Below are positions 1 through 7,635 of a stretch of 35,207 nucleotides of DNA, in pieces. The notes under the pieces were generated by a model that had not been told where the DNA came from, searched no databases, and saw only the letters and a program-made list of their open reading frames with translations. The number at the start of each line of letters is the position of its first letter. The stretch's first letter is position 1. The translations under genes and the position numbers were made by a program. Source of the stretch: JBOHTO01 sp050733695 (GTDB taxonomy: Bacteria; Gemmatimonadota; Gemmatimonadetes; Gemmatimonadales; Gemmatimonadaceae); contig JBOHTO010000030.1 of the NCBI GenBank assembly GCA_050733695.1, positions 1 through 35,207 of the forward strand. The letters run 5' to 3'.

Positions 1-325
1 GGTATGGCAGCGCAAGCGAGTGGCGGATTCCATCGGAGTACAGTTGCGCGCCCAGCCGCTGGGTAACAACGTTGACGACGTAATCCTGGAAGTTCTTCGC
101 AACGCGTGAAACAAGGGCGACGCCGACCGCGGCTGCGAGGAGAAGGCTCACACCGCGGATGAACTCGGCTGTCGTGTATTCGTCGTACCGCATCGCGTAG
201 CGGTCGATCACGTACCGAAAAATCAGCGGATCGAGCAGCGAGAAAATCTGATTGATCGCCGCCAGTACCAGCGCGAGAATGATGAGGCCACGGTACCGCT
301 TCAGGTATTGAAAGAGCAGGCGCAT
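1..325 (-). CDS. ABC exporter, N-terminal membrane domain (partial)
   Basis: Reading the minus strand from the ATG at 323-325 gives about 108 residues that run off the left edge. The start MRLLFQYLKRYRG followed by a hydrophobic stretch, then SLLDPLIFRYVIDRY, and later VTQRLGAQLYSDGIRHSLALP, is the pattern of the type-1 exporter membrane domain: the first TM helices, then the start of the first long cytoplasmic loop. The ATPase half would lie to the left, outside the window, so the substrate cannot be told. No Shine-Dalgarno is visible. An AT-rich TATATT at 354-359 on the minus strand could be a -10 box. The family call is fairly secure. Confidence 0.75.
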   Translation of the reverse strand, partial: MRLLFQYLKRYRGLIILALVLAAINQIFSLLDPLIFRYVIDRYAMRYDEYTTAEFIRGVSLLLAAAVGVALVSRVAKNFQDYVVNVVTQRLGAQLYSDGIRHSLALPY

Positions 326-385
326 GCTTGACGGGGAAGGACGGTCGCGCTGCAATATAGTTATCCCGTGCGTCCGGCTCCTCTC

Positions 386-820
386 TCAGTCCGCGGCACG
401 CGATGACTGCATCCGCGCATCCAGCGAGAGTCGATCCTCGTCACGGAATGCGATGAGTACGAGCACGGCCGCGAAGATGATCAGCGAAGGGAAGAACAGC
501 GCATTCGCACCGTCCATGTACCACCCCCACGGGTCCACGATCGAGCGCCATACACCGATCATCGTCACGCCGGTGACGAATGCGAGCAGCGGGTAGACGT
601 AGCGTCTCGCGGCACCGGCCAGCACGAGCAACCCGAGCGCGATCTGCACTGCGCCAAGCAGGGGCATGGCGCTGGGCGCGCTCAGAACGCCGAAGTAGAA
701 GTGCTCCGCCACCGCGACACCGTGCTCCGGATTGACGAACTTGTCGACCGCCCAGACGAGCATGAGAAGCCCCATGGACACACGCAGGAACAGGAGCGTA
801 CCGTGTCTGATTGTTGTCAT
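386..820 (-). CDS. DoxX-like small membrane protein
   Basis: This 144-residue protein has four predicted membrane segments: FLRVSMGLLMLVWAVDKF, the AMPLLGAVQIALGLLVLAGA stretch, YPLLAFVTGVTMIGVW and a C-terminal FPSLIIFAAVLVLIAF. Length and layout fit the DoxX/DoxD-like superfamily, whose members are often linked to redox balance, but no catalytic motif is visible. The open frame extends further upstream. I chose the ATG at 818-820 because a strong GGAGG lies 8 nt before it on the minus strand. It is divergent from the YeiH-type gene, with only about 48 bp between the starts. The exact role is unknown. Confidence 0.6.
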   Translation of the reverse strand: MTTIRHGTLLFLRVSMGLLMLVWAVDKFVNPEHGVAVAEHFYFGVLSAPSAMPLLGAVQIALGLLVLAGAARRYVYPLLAFVTGVTMIGVWRSIVDPWGWYMDGANALFFPSLIIFAAVLVLIAFRDEDRLSLDARMQSSRAAD

Positions 821-868
821 CAGTCGCCTCCGGGAAGGAAGTTTCGTTGAGACGCTCCTGGCTGTATC

Positions 869-2062
869 ATGGCCCATCCACCCTTCCGGCGGATGACCAA
901 TGTGACCACCCGACGTTCAGTTCCCGGACCCGACGTCCTGTCCCCCTCCCCCGTCCCCCCCCCTCCCCTCCCCCTCCCCCTCCTCCCCCCGATTCCCACA
1001 ACGCCCGGGCCGGCCGCGCCGGTTCACCGCCGGCGCGTCTTGCCGCTGGTCACCCTGCTGCCGGGGATATCCCTCGCCGTCGGCATCGGTGTGATATCCG
1101 TAGCCGTTGCTGCCCTCGAAGCGCGCGTCTTCGGCCATGCGATAGTCGAGGGACTGGTCGTGGCCATCCTCCTCGGCATGCTCTTGCGAACACTCTGGTC
1201 TCCACCCGCTCGGATCGAGGCCGGCATCAGCTTCACCGCCAGGGAAATCCTGGAGGTGGCCGTGCTTCTGCTGGGTGCCTCCGTCGACCTCCCACTGCTG
1301 CTCAGAGCCGGTCCGTCGCTGGCCGTTGGCATCGTGCTCCTCGTCGTACTCGGGATCACCGCCAGCTTCGTCATTGGCCGAGTGTTCGGGCTGCCCGGCA
1401 AACTCGCGATTCTGGTTGCCTGCGGCAACTCCATCTGTGGCAACTCTGCCATAGCGGCGCTGGCGCCGGTGATCAGGGCGGAGAGAGAGCACGTCGCTGC
1501 GGCGATCGCGTTCACGGCGATCCTTGGGGTCGCCGTAGTGATCGGACTTCCTCTCCTCATGCATCCGCTGCAGCTCGGCTTCTACCAGTACGGTGTGCTG
1601 GCTGGGCTCACCGTGTACGCAGTACCGCAGGTGCTCGCTGCCACGTTGCCGGTGAGCGTTCTCTCGGCGCAGGTGGGAACGCTCGTCAAGCTCGTACGCG
1701 TGCTCATGCTCGGACCGGTCGTCCTCTTTTTCGCACTCATGTATCGCGAGGTGCGCACCAGCGCCACGTCCGCTGATGAGCGTCCACGATTCCAGCTCAC
1801 GCGGTTTGTGCCGTGGTTCATCGTCGGTTTCCTGCTGCTCGCCGCTCTCCGTTCCACTGACCTGATCCCCGCAGCGTGGGTGACGCCAACGCGGACGCTC
1901 TCGCGCTGGCTCACGATCGCGGCGATGGCCGCGCTGGGGCTCGGCGTCGACCTCAAGGCGATAGGGAAGGTCGGCGGTCCGGTCATCGCGGCCGTGACGG
2001 GATCGCTCATCGTTCTGATCCTGCTCGGCATCTCGCTCATCCGCCTGCTCGGCATTCGCTAG
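869..2062 (+). CDS. YeiH/UPF0324 family putative sulfate exporter
   Basis: The 397-residue protein is a multi-spanning inner membrane protein of the YeiH (UPF0324) family, annotated as putative sulfate/anion exporters. The hallmark CGNSICGNSAIAA near residue 190 is present, with FTAILGVAVVIGLPLL, YAVPQVLAA and the closing MAALGLGVDLKAIGKVGG region. About ten membrane helices follow a cytoplasmic N-terminus. That N-terminus is odd: residues 24-45 are almost all Pro/Leu, encoded by a C-rich pyrimidine tract. The start is uncertain, since ATG at 869 has no clear Shine-Dalgarno and ATG at 893 (GGCGG just before it) or a later TTG after the tract is possible. No LysR-type regulator, common beside yeiH, is adjacent. 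Its substrate is inferred from the family only. Confidence 0.85.
   Translation: MAHPPFRRMTNVTTRRSVPGPDVLSPSPVPPPPLPLPLLPPIPTTPGPAAPVHRRRVLPLVTLLPGISLAVGIGVISVAVAALEARVFGHAIVEGLVVAILLGMLLRTLWSPPARIEAGISFTAREILEVAVLLLGASVDLPLLLRAGPSLAVGIVLLVVLGITASFVIGRVFGLPGKLAILVACGNSICGNSAIAALAPVIRAEREHVAAAIAFTAILGVAVVIGLPLLMHPLQLGFYQYGVLAGLTVYAVPQVLAATLPVSVLSAQVGTLVKLVRVLMLGPVVLFFALMYREVRTSATSADERPRFQLTRFVPWFIVGFLLLAALRSTDLIPAAWVTPTRTLSRWLTIAAMAALGLGVDLKAIGKVGGPVIAAVTGSLIVLILLGISLIRLLGIR
941..990 (+). repeat. C-rich pyrimidine tract coding a Pro-rich N-terminus
   Basis: A nearly uninterrupted run of C with scattered T, including C-runs of five to nine, lies inside the YeiH-type reading frame and encodes Pro/Leu. 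Such tracts are prone to slippage and can form triplex or i-motif structures. Whether it is translated depends on the start codon used. Confidence 0.8.
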
Positions 2063-2095
2063 CCTAGCCTGGATACCGCAGTGCAGACCGCACAG

Positions 2096-2497
2096 TCATG
2101 GAACGAGCTGAAACGCGCTCGTGTGATGCGGACGTACGAGCGAAAGGTGCCTGCGATCGGTGGTGAGCAGGCGAACCACGCCAAGCCGCTCGGCGATTGT
2201 CACCAGCGATGCATCGACGAAGCCAATGGGAGTATCGGCGTAGATCGCCATGATCTCCGCGATTCTGGCAAGATCCTCCTCCATGAGAGGTTCGAGCGGA
2301 AATTCGCCTGACGCGACACTCCGGGCGAATGCTATCTCCGCGCTGGTGCCGATGCATTGTCCGACGAGATGCGTGATCTCGGGCAGGACCGTCACCGGAA
2401 CGAGGATTTCCTCCCTCGTCTGCGTCCACCATGACCGCACACGCGCGTGCCAGACATCGTCGCGGTCCACCAGCGCGTAGAGTGCGCCGGTATCCAC
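2096..2497 (-). CDS. vapC: VapC-type PIN-domain toxin ribonuclease
   Basis: The 133-residue protein has the PIN-domain layout of VapC toxins, Mg-dependent RNases that cut tRNA or other RNAs. The four expected acidic residues are in place: Asp2 in the opening DTGALYALVD, Glu40 in VLPEITHLV, Asp95 in GFVDASLV and Asp114 in LTTDRR. The GTG at 2497 is the best start I see, 8 bp after the antitoxin stop, with no clear Shine-Dalgarno, so translation is probably coupled to vapB. All catalytic residues are kept, so it is likely active. It is convergent with the YeiH-type gene. Confidence 0.85.
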   Translation of the reverse strand: MDTGALYALVDRDDVWHARVRSWWTQTREEILVPVTVLPEITHLVGQCIGTSAEIAFARSVASGEFPLEPLMEEDLARIAEIMAIYADTPIGFVDASLVTIAERLGVVRLLTTDRRHLSLVRPHHTSAFQLVP

Positions 2498-2505
2498 CAG
2501 AACCG

Positions 2506-2739
2506 TCAGCGGTGCGGCTCCTGCCAGAGCAATTCATCCACGTTCTCCGACGTGGTGCGGTTGCCGCTGGCGAACTGACCCACGACACTGGGCAGGGCAC
2601 GGGCTGATCCGGTTCGGTTCGCGACATACACTGCCAACGCCTCACGGACGACTGCCGCGAAGCTCTTGCCTTCCTTCCGTGCGAGTTGTCTGGCTCGGCG
2701 AAGGACGGCCCTGTCGAGAAAGACCGTGGTGCGCTCCAT
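2506..2739 (-). CDS. vapB: VapB-type ribbon-helix-helix antitoxin
   Basis: The 77-residue protein starts MERTTVFLDRAVLRRARQLA, a beta strand followed by a helix typical of ribbon-helix-helix antitoxins that bind DNA as dimers. SFAAVVREALAVYVANR is the second helix pair. The C-terminal tail (NVDELLW) is acidic and would wrap the toxin. I chose ATG 2737-2739. The frame is open further upstream, but a -10-like TAATAT ends 7 nt before this ATG and no ribosome binding site is seen, so the message may be leaderless. The pair would repress itself through the palindrome upstream. Confidence 0.82.
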   Translation of the reverse strand: MERTTVFLDRAVLRRARQLARKEGKSFAAVVREALAVYVANRTGSARALPSVVGQFASGNRTTSENVDELLWQEPHR

Positions 2740-2746
2740 GACATAT

Positions 2747-2775
2747 ATATTACATGCCATGTAGTATCGGCGCAA
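2747..2775 (-). promoter_or_regulatory. vapBC promoter with palindromic operator
   Basis: On the minus strand TTGCGC (2775-2770) and TAATAT (2752-2747) are separated by 17 bp, a plausible sigma-70-type promoter. Inside the spacer sits a perfect inverted repeat, TACATG-c-CATGTA (2751-2763), a good candidate for the RHH antitoxin operator. The expected transcription start coincides with the vapB ATG. Confidence 0.6.
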
Positions 2776-2808
2776 CTGGGGGCAGGAGGTGGGCCCTGAC
2801 TCAAGCCG

Positions 2809-3447
2809 CTACTGTGGTGTCCAGCGGGGATTCGCGGTGAACAGGCCATCGACGAAACCGATCCGGTGGGCGAGGTAGAGTCCGAAGCCCAGGCTCAGGG
2901 CGCCCGACGCCATGCGAAGTCCGCGCTGGAGCGAGGTGAGACGGGAAGCGGCATACGCGGACGGCACCGCGATGGCCAGCGTGACGGCTGCCATTCCGAC
3001 GATTGTGCCTACTCCGAATACAACGATGTAGAACATGGCCCAGCGCGGATCGTCAATGAGGGGAACAATGAGCAGCGCGGCCGCGGCGGAGCCCGCGAGA
3101 CCGTGTACGACTCCCACGAACAGTGGGCGCATCTGCGTGAGGCGACCCGGTGCGGACTGCACGTTGAAGATGTTGAGAACGCCCAGCACAACCAGCATGA
3201 TGGCGACGACGAACTCCATCGAGAGGCCGAGGCGCGCGCTGAAGGAAAGCTTGAAGAGCATGATGGCGCCGCCAACGAGGAGAATCGTGAGCGTGTGACC
3301 AACGCCCCAGAGCGCGCCGATGCCGCCTGCCTTCCAGGTCGAGCGCTCGCGACTCACGATCGTGGTCACCGCGACGATGTGGTCCGGGTCCGTCGCGTGA
3401 CGCATCCCGAGCAGCAGGCTGATGACGAACGTGAAGAGCAGACTCAT
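2809..3447 (-). CDS. NiCoT/UreH-like nickel or cobalt transporter
   Basis: The 212-residue membrane protein begins with the NiCoT signature: LLGMRHATDPDHIVAVTTI, giving the metal-binding H-X4-DH as His17, Asp22 and His23 in the first helix. A second motif-like segment, ALWGVGHTLTILLVG, carries another His in the next helix. It is shorter than classical NiCoT permeases (about 330 residues) and closer to the UreH-like branch with six helices. The longer open frame upstream starts TTG and reads through non-membrane sequence, so I take ATG 3447. It probably imports Ni2+ or Co2+. No urease or hydrogenase genes are nearby to say which. Confidence 0.75.
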   Translation of the reverse strand: MSLLFTFVISLLLGMRHATDPDHIVAVTTIVSRERSTWKAGGIGALWGVGHTLTILLVGGAIMLFKLSFSARLGLSMEFVVAIMLVVLGVLNIFNVQSAPGRLTQMRPLFVGVVHGLAGSAAAALLIVPLIDDPRWAMFYIVVFGVGTIVGMAAVTLAIAVPSAYAASRLTSLQRGLRMASGALSLGFGLYLAHRIGFVDGLFTANPRWTPQ

Positions 3448-3606
3448 GGGAGCTTGATACCCGGTCCGAGGACCGCCTGGCCAGAGTCTGAGCCGCCGGA
3501 TTTGCCGGGACCACTCCGGGTGGTCAACACAGACGAGGCCCCGCGAGATCACCGGGAATCTCGCGCAGGAGTGGGTCGTTGAGGAAGGCCCAGGCAGCAA
3601 GACTCA

Positions 3607-3683
3607 GCCGGCCTCGCGTGTGAGCGCCGGCCTCGCGTGGGGGCGCCGCCCCTCGCGTCGGAGCGCCGGCCTCGCGTGGGAGC
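3607..3683. repeat. Tandem minisatellite, 4 x 19-20 bp
   Basis: Four adjacent units start at 3607, 3626, 3645 and 3665. Each has the form GCCGGCCTCGCGTGNGAGC with one to three changes, and the third unit is one base longer. It is not coding in any convincing way. The function is unknown. Confidence 0.85.
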
Positions 3684-3767
3684 GATTCAGCGGGAGCCCG
3701 ATCTGCGCACCGGTCTGGCTGGTCGATGCCCATCGGCCTGATGGGGGAATGGTAGCCGAGTTGATTG

Positions 3768-3797
3768 TTGACTCCTGACGCATGGGTCACATAGACT
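3768..3797 (+). promoter_or_regulatory. Putative promoter of the second antitoxin gene
   Basis: TTGACT (3768-3773) and TAGACT (3792-3797) are 18 bp apart. The start of transcription expected 6-7 nt after the -10 box coincides with the ATG at 3804, and there is no Shine-Dalgarno, suggesting a leaderless message. Confidence 0.5.
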
Positions 3798-3803
3798 CTC
3801 GTC

Positions 3804-4085
3804 ATGAGTAAGACCCGATCTGGCCGCGCGAGCAAGCGCCTTCAGGTGCTGCTCAACGAAACGGAGCTGGCCGAGATCCGGAAGGCGGCGCGGCGCCAGC
3901 ATATGACGACGGCGGAGTGGGTCCGACAGGCCCTGCGCGCTGCACGCCGCAACATCCGGCGGAGATGTGAAGGAAAACTCGAGGTCGTTCGGGCGGCATC
4001 GCGGCATGGGTTCCCGAGCGCGGACATCGAGCAGTTGGTAGCGGAGATCGAGCGGGGATATCGCGGCGGTGAACCGCAGCCATGA
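3804..4085 (+). CDS. Ribbon-helix-helix (CopG/VapB-like) antitoxin
   Basis: The 93-residue basic protein contains KRLQVLLNETELAEIRKAARRQHMTTAEWVRQALRAAR, a strand-helix-helix fold of the RHH family with the conserved strand and a Glu-Trp-Val-Arg second helix. The C-terminal ADIEQLVAEIERGY is the likely toxin-binding tail. Its stop overlaps the ATG of the following gene (ATGA), the coupling usual for antitoxin-toxin pairs. The partner is damaged, so this is now an orphan antitoxin, possibly still acting as a repressor or neutralising related VapC proteins. Confidence 0.75.
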   Translation: MSKTRSGRASKRLQVLLNETELAEIRKAARRQHMTTAEWVRQALRAARRNIRRRCEGKLEVVRAASRHGFPSADIEQLVAEIERGYRGGEPQP

Positions 4086-4267
4086 TCCTGCTGGACTCGA
4101 ATATCCCGATGTACCTCCGGGCGCCGAGCATCCGCACAAGACAGCGGCGCGGCGCCTCACGCGATGCCATCCATGCCGCCATCACGGAGCGCGAACGAAT
4201 CGTACGGATCATGAGCTTCGATGGCGGCTTTGACGGTCTTCCGGGAATCACCAGACTGTGGAAGTGA
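4082..4267 (+). pseudogene. VapC toxin remnant with large internal deletion
   Basis: The frame encodes only 61 residues where VapC toxins of this type have about 130. The first 12 codons (MILLDSNIPMYL) and the last 35 or so (SRDAIHAAI...MSFDGGFDGLPGITRL) match the two ends of a PIN domain. The middle, including the conserved Glu, is absent. Between them the residues match the family only in another frame: reading GGC from 4120 gives GAEHPHKTAARRL. A one-base loss after MYL plus a deletion of roughly 70 codons therefore explains the gene. It should be inactive as a nuclease. Confidence 0.75.
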
Positions 4268-4400
4268 CCTGACGGTGTCCGATATCCAGTGCATGTAGTC
4301 CGGTGCGTGCAGTACTGTAGACTGTGTCGCTACAGGTACCCGCGCAGTTGCCATCGCCGCTGCTCGCGGCGGCCGCGGAGAGAATCATGGAGAGGTACTC

Positions 4401-5372
4401 ATGAACGACGATGCGCCTTCGAGTACTGACGACACGGCCGGACCTGCCGACCCACCGTCCGCAGCGACGCGAAGCTACGGGATCGCACCGCCGCAATACC
4501 GGTTGCCGGATGCGACGCGGCCCGGACAGGTGACGCTCCAGATCGCGGACCTCGACCGCTCACTCTCGTACTACGAGAACGTACTCGGCCTGCGTGTGAT
4601 CCACCGCTCCGACGAGCGCGCGATGCTCGGCCCGGAGGGCGACGACACGCCACTTGTGGAGCTGCACGAGCGGCCGGGCGCGAATCCCGCACCGCGCCGG
4701 GGAGTGCTCGGTCTCTACCATTTCGCCATCCTCGTTCCCGATCGCCAGGCCTTCGGCCGCTTTGTGGCGCACCTGGCCGAACTCGGCATCCGGCCCGGCG
4801 CGGCGGACCACCTCGTGAGCGAGGCCCTTTATCTGCACGACCCCGACGGACTGGGCATCGAGGTCTACGCAGACCGGCCGCGGTCGGCCTGGCATCACCA
4901 GTGGCGAGAGATCGCGATGGATACCACGCCGCTCGACCTCGCGGACGTTGCGCGAGCCGCGGGTGGGCAACGGTGGACCGGCATGCCGGCGGGCACCGTG
5001 ATCGGGCATGTACACCTGCACGTCGGCGACCTGGAGTCGGCGGCCGTGTTCTACCATGCTGCGCTCGGCCTGGACAAGACCGTGTGGAGCTATCCCGGCG
5101 CGCTCTTCATGTCGGCGGGCGGGTACCACCATCACCTGGGCACGAACACATGGGTCGGTGCCGACGCGCGAGCCCCGGGCGTCGGCGACGCACGTCTCCT
5201 GGAATGGCAGCTCGTGCTGCCGCGCGGCAGCGATGCCGAAGCTGCCGCCCGCAACGTCGCAGCGGCTGGTCATGTGGTCACCGCCGCCGCCCACGGGTGG
5301 ACTGTCGGGGATCCGTGGGGGACACAGCTCCGCATCCGGGGAGAGGACGACGTTGCCGGTGAATCGGAGTAG
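4401..5372 (+). CDS. VOC-superfamily dioxygenase, CatE-like
   Basis: The 323-residue protein has two vicinal-oxygen-chelate modules, about 42-160 and 200-315, each opening with a typical strand and helix (VTLQIADLDRSLSYYENVLGL and GHVHLHVGDLESAAVFYHAALGL). SEALYLHDPDGLGIEVYADRP and ALFMSAGGYHHHLGTNTW are strongly like bacterial CatE catechol-2,3-dioxygenases. His in GHVHL and in YHHHLG are the likely metal ligands. The first 35 residues are a low-complexity Asp/Pro/Ser tail. GAGAGG lies 5 nt before the ATG. The stop directly abuts the next gene. The substrate is unproven; a ring-cleaving or glyoxalase-like role is inferred. Confidence 0.7.
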   Translation: MNDDAPSSTDDTAGPADPPSAATRSYGIAPPQYRLPDATRPGQVTLQIADLDRSLSYYENVLGLRVIHRSDERAMLGPEGDDTPLVELHERPGANPAPRRGVLGLYHFAILVPDRQAFGRFVAHLAELGIRPGAADHLVSEALYLHDPDGLGIEVYADRPRSAWHHQWREIAMDTTPLDLADVARAAGGQRWTGMPAGTVIGHVHLHVGDLESAAVFYHAALGLDKTVWSYPGALFMSAGGYHHHLGTNTWVGADARAPGVGDARLLEWQLVLPRGSDAEAAARNVAAAGHVVTAAAHGWTVGDPWGTQLRIRGEDDVAGESE

Positions 5373-7601
5373 ATGATGCAGGTCCTCATCAGGCCCGAGC
5401 TGCTGTACGCCTGGTCCGGTCAGTCGCTCCTCATCGTCGACACTCGGGGCGACTGCGGCGATGAACAGCCGCTCTCCGGTTTCTTCTTCCGGGAAGCGCG
5501 ACACCTCCGCACGATGCGGCTCGAATTGAACGGCGAGCAGCCGTGGCTGTGCGAGGCGTCAGCGGACGCGCCAGACGCGCTCGCCTTCAGCTACGTATAT
5601 CCGGAACTCACCGAATTCGGCGGCGGCGGGAGCGGCGAAGCAAAGGGCGAAGTCACCACCGATGCACACGGGATTCCGTACCGCGCACTCGACCTCAGGC
5701 TTCGATACGAGCCAGGAATCGCCGAGCTGCGTGCAACGCTCACGATAACGAACCGATCCACGCGCGACATCCAGGTGGATGTCGCGTGGGCGCTCGACGC
5801 AGATTTTGCTGACATCCAGGAAGCGCAGGGAGACAAGCGCCAGCAGCAGGCGGATGTCGAGGTCGTGCCTGACGCGCATACGCTGCGTTTTGCGTATCGC
5901 CATCCGAAGTTGGCGTACGAAACGTGCGTCGGTGCAACCGGGCCCGGCGAATGGATGCTGGACGCGAACCGGGTGTCCACGCGGCTCCCCCTCGGCTCGC
6001 AGGAAAGCGCGGCATGTGTCCTGGTCATCGAGCCGATCGACGGTGAAGGGCCACTGTCGGCAAGCGACGTGGCAGAGCGTGCACGGGTGTGGCATGTCTG
6101 GCGCGACGGACTCGCCCGCATCGAGACACCCGGCAATCTCATCGCAGAGGACATCATCCGACGGAACGTGCGCGACTTCGCATCCTTTCCACTACTCGAA
6201 GGCGCGCATGACGAGTGGCTCGTGCTGCAGGCAGGTATGCCGGTCTACCCCGCGCTCTTCGGGCGAGATACGCTGACAGCCGGCTGGCAGGCCGCCTGCC
6301 TCGATCGTGCCCAGTCGCTGGACGCAAGCCTTACCCGGCTCGGCAGGATGCAGAGCGACCGCGTGAACGACTGGCGGGACGAGGAACCCGGACGCATCCC
6401 GTATCAGGTGCGACGCGGTCCGCTCGCGCGCCTCGACCTCAATCCGTACAGTGCCTACTACGCCGATTTCGCGAGTCCGCTCATGTTCATTGTCTCGCTC
6501 GGCCACCTCTACTCCTGGGCGGGAGAGAGACAGTGCATCGAGCGCCATTGGGACACGGCGCGCCGCATCATGGAATGGACACGAGAGTACGGTGACCGCG
6601 ATGGTGACGGCTACCTCGAATACCTCACGAAGTACTCCGAGGGCCCGAAGAATCAGGGTTGGAAGGACAGCGGCCGGGCGATTCTCTACGAAGACGGCAG
6701 CACGGTTCCGTCACCGATAGCAACCTGCGAGATCCAGGGTTACTGGTTCGCGGCGCAGCAGCTAATTGCCGTTCTGAGCTGGGTGATGGGAGCGCGTGAC
6801 GATGCGAAGGAGTATTGGCGGAGTGCGATGGAGCTGAAGGAGCGCTTCAACCGGGACTGGTGGCTGGAAGACCAGGGCATCATCGCGCTGGCGATGGATG
6901 CGGAGAAGCGGCTCGTCCACGCGCCGTCCTCGAACGTCGGCCATTGCATCGCATCAGGAATCGTCAACGACGAGCACCTGCCGCGCACAGTCGGCCGACT
7001 ATTCGCACCCGACATGTTCAGTGGCTGGGGCATCCGCACGCTCTCGTCCGAGCACGCCGCCTACAATCCCATCAGCTACCACCTCGGGAGCGTATGGGCG
7101 GTGGAACAGGCGACGACTGCCTTCGGACTGCGACGGTTCGGCTTCGATGCGCGCGCCCTGGAGCTGGCGGGTGCGCTCTTCGATCTCGCCCGGATCTATC
7201 CCGACTATCGCATTCCCGAGTGCGTCGGCGGCCATGCGCGTGGGGACCGAGCGACACCGGGCGCGTACCCGCGCGCGAACACGCCACAGCTCTGGAACGC
7301 GAGTGCGCTGCCGCTCATCGTCCACACCATTCTCGGTCTGCAGCCCGTCGCACCGCTGAGTCTCCTGGTCGTGGACCCGGTGCTGCCAACATGGCTCCCC
7401 GAGGTGATCGTGCGCGACCTGCGGCTCGCCGGTGCGACCGTGACGCTGCGCTTCTGGCGCGATGACAAGGGTGCCTCCCACGGGGAGGTGCTGCACAAGC
7501 GGGGAACGTTCCGCCTCGTGCGACAGCCCCCGCCAGAGTCCCTCAGTGCCGGCATTGGCGATCGGTTCAGGGCACTGGCGGACAGCGTGATGCACCACTG
7601 A
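5373..7601 (+). CDS. Amylo-alpha-1,6-glucosidase / glycogen debranching-type glycosidase
   Basis: The 742-residue protein has an N-terminal beta-rich domain (residues 10-230; LLIVDTRGD..PLSGFFFREARHL) of the glycogen-debranching N-terminal type, then an (alpha/alpha)6 barrel. Barrel marks include YPALFGRDTLTAGWQ, YGDRDGDGYLEY and the typical GWKDSGRAI, whose Asp is a likely catalytic acid, plus NPISYHLGSVWAVEQ and RIPECVGGH near the end. No signal peptide is seen, so it should act in the cytosol on alpha-1,6 linkages or related alpha-glucosides. The ATG (followed by a second ATG) abuts the stop of the CatE-like gene with GGAG just upstream, so translation is probably coupled. The pairing of a debranching enzyme with a dioxygenase is unexplained. 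Confidence 0.8.
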   Translation: MMQVLIRPELLYAWSGQSLLIVDTRGDCGDEQPLSGFFFREARHLRTMRLELNGEQPWLCEASADAPDALAFSYVYPELTEFGGGGSGEAKGEVTTDAHGIPYRALDLRLRYEPGIAELRATLTITNRSTRDIQVDVAWALDADFADIQEAQGDKRQQQADVEVVPDAHTLRFAYRHPKLAYETCVGATGPGEWMLDANRVSTRLPLGSQESAACVLVIEPIDGEGPLSASDVAERARVWHVWRDGLARIETPGNLIAEDIIRRNVRDFASFPLLEGAHDEWLVLQAGMPVYPALFGRDTLTAGWQAACLDRAQSLDASLTRLGRMQSDRVNDWRDEEPGRIPYQVRRGPLARLDLNPYSAYYADFASPLMFIVSLGHLYSWAGERQCIERHWDTARRIMEWTREYGDRDGDGYLEYLTKYSEGPKNQGWKDSGRAILYEDGSTVPSPIATCEIQGYWFAAQQLIAVLSWVMGARDDAKEYWRSAMELKERFNRDWWLEDQGIIALAMDAEKRLVHAPSSNVGHCIASGIVNDEHLPRTVGRLFAPDMFSGWGIRTLSSEHAAYNPISYHLGSVWAVEQATTAFGLRRFGFDARALELAGALFDLARIYPDYRIPECVGGHARGDRATPGAYPRANTPQLWNASALPLIVHTILGLQPVAPLSLLVVDPVLPTWLPEVIVRDLRLAGATVTLRFWRDDKGASHGEVLHKRGTFRLVRQPPPESLSAGIGDRFRALADSVMHH

Positions 7602-7635
7602 TTTTGAACCTGATCGCAAAGACCGCACGGCCCTT

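Larger units (their letters stand above)
3448..3803. other. Intergenic region with a minisatellite and a promoter
   Basis: These 356 bp separate the divergent NiCoT-like and second antitoxin genes. I see no coding sequence with recognisable similarity. It holds the four-copy 19-20 bp repeat at 3607-3683 and a promoter-like pair at 3768-3797. Confidence 0.6.

Noticed and set aside
3607..3683. Possible CRISPR array
   Set aside because: The units are contiguous with no spacers and no cas genes are nearby; it is a minisatellite. The same holds for the arrays at 17721, 27713 and 30310.
4268..4400. Possible RNA gene before the CatE-like gene
   Set aside because: No tRNA-like arms, stable hairpin or terminator could be found by eye.
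4560..5504. 314-codon minus-strand frame opposite the CatE-like gene
   Set aside because: It is antisense to a clear VOC gene with a good ribosome binding site, and no family resemblance is seen.
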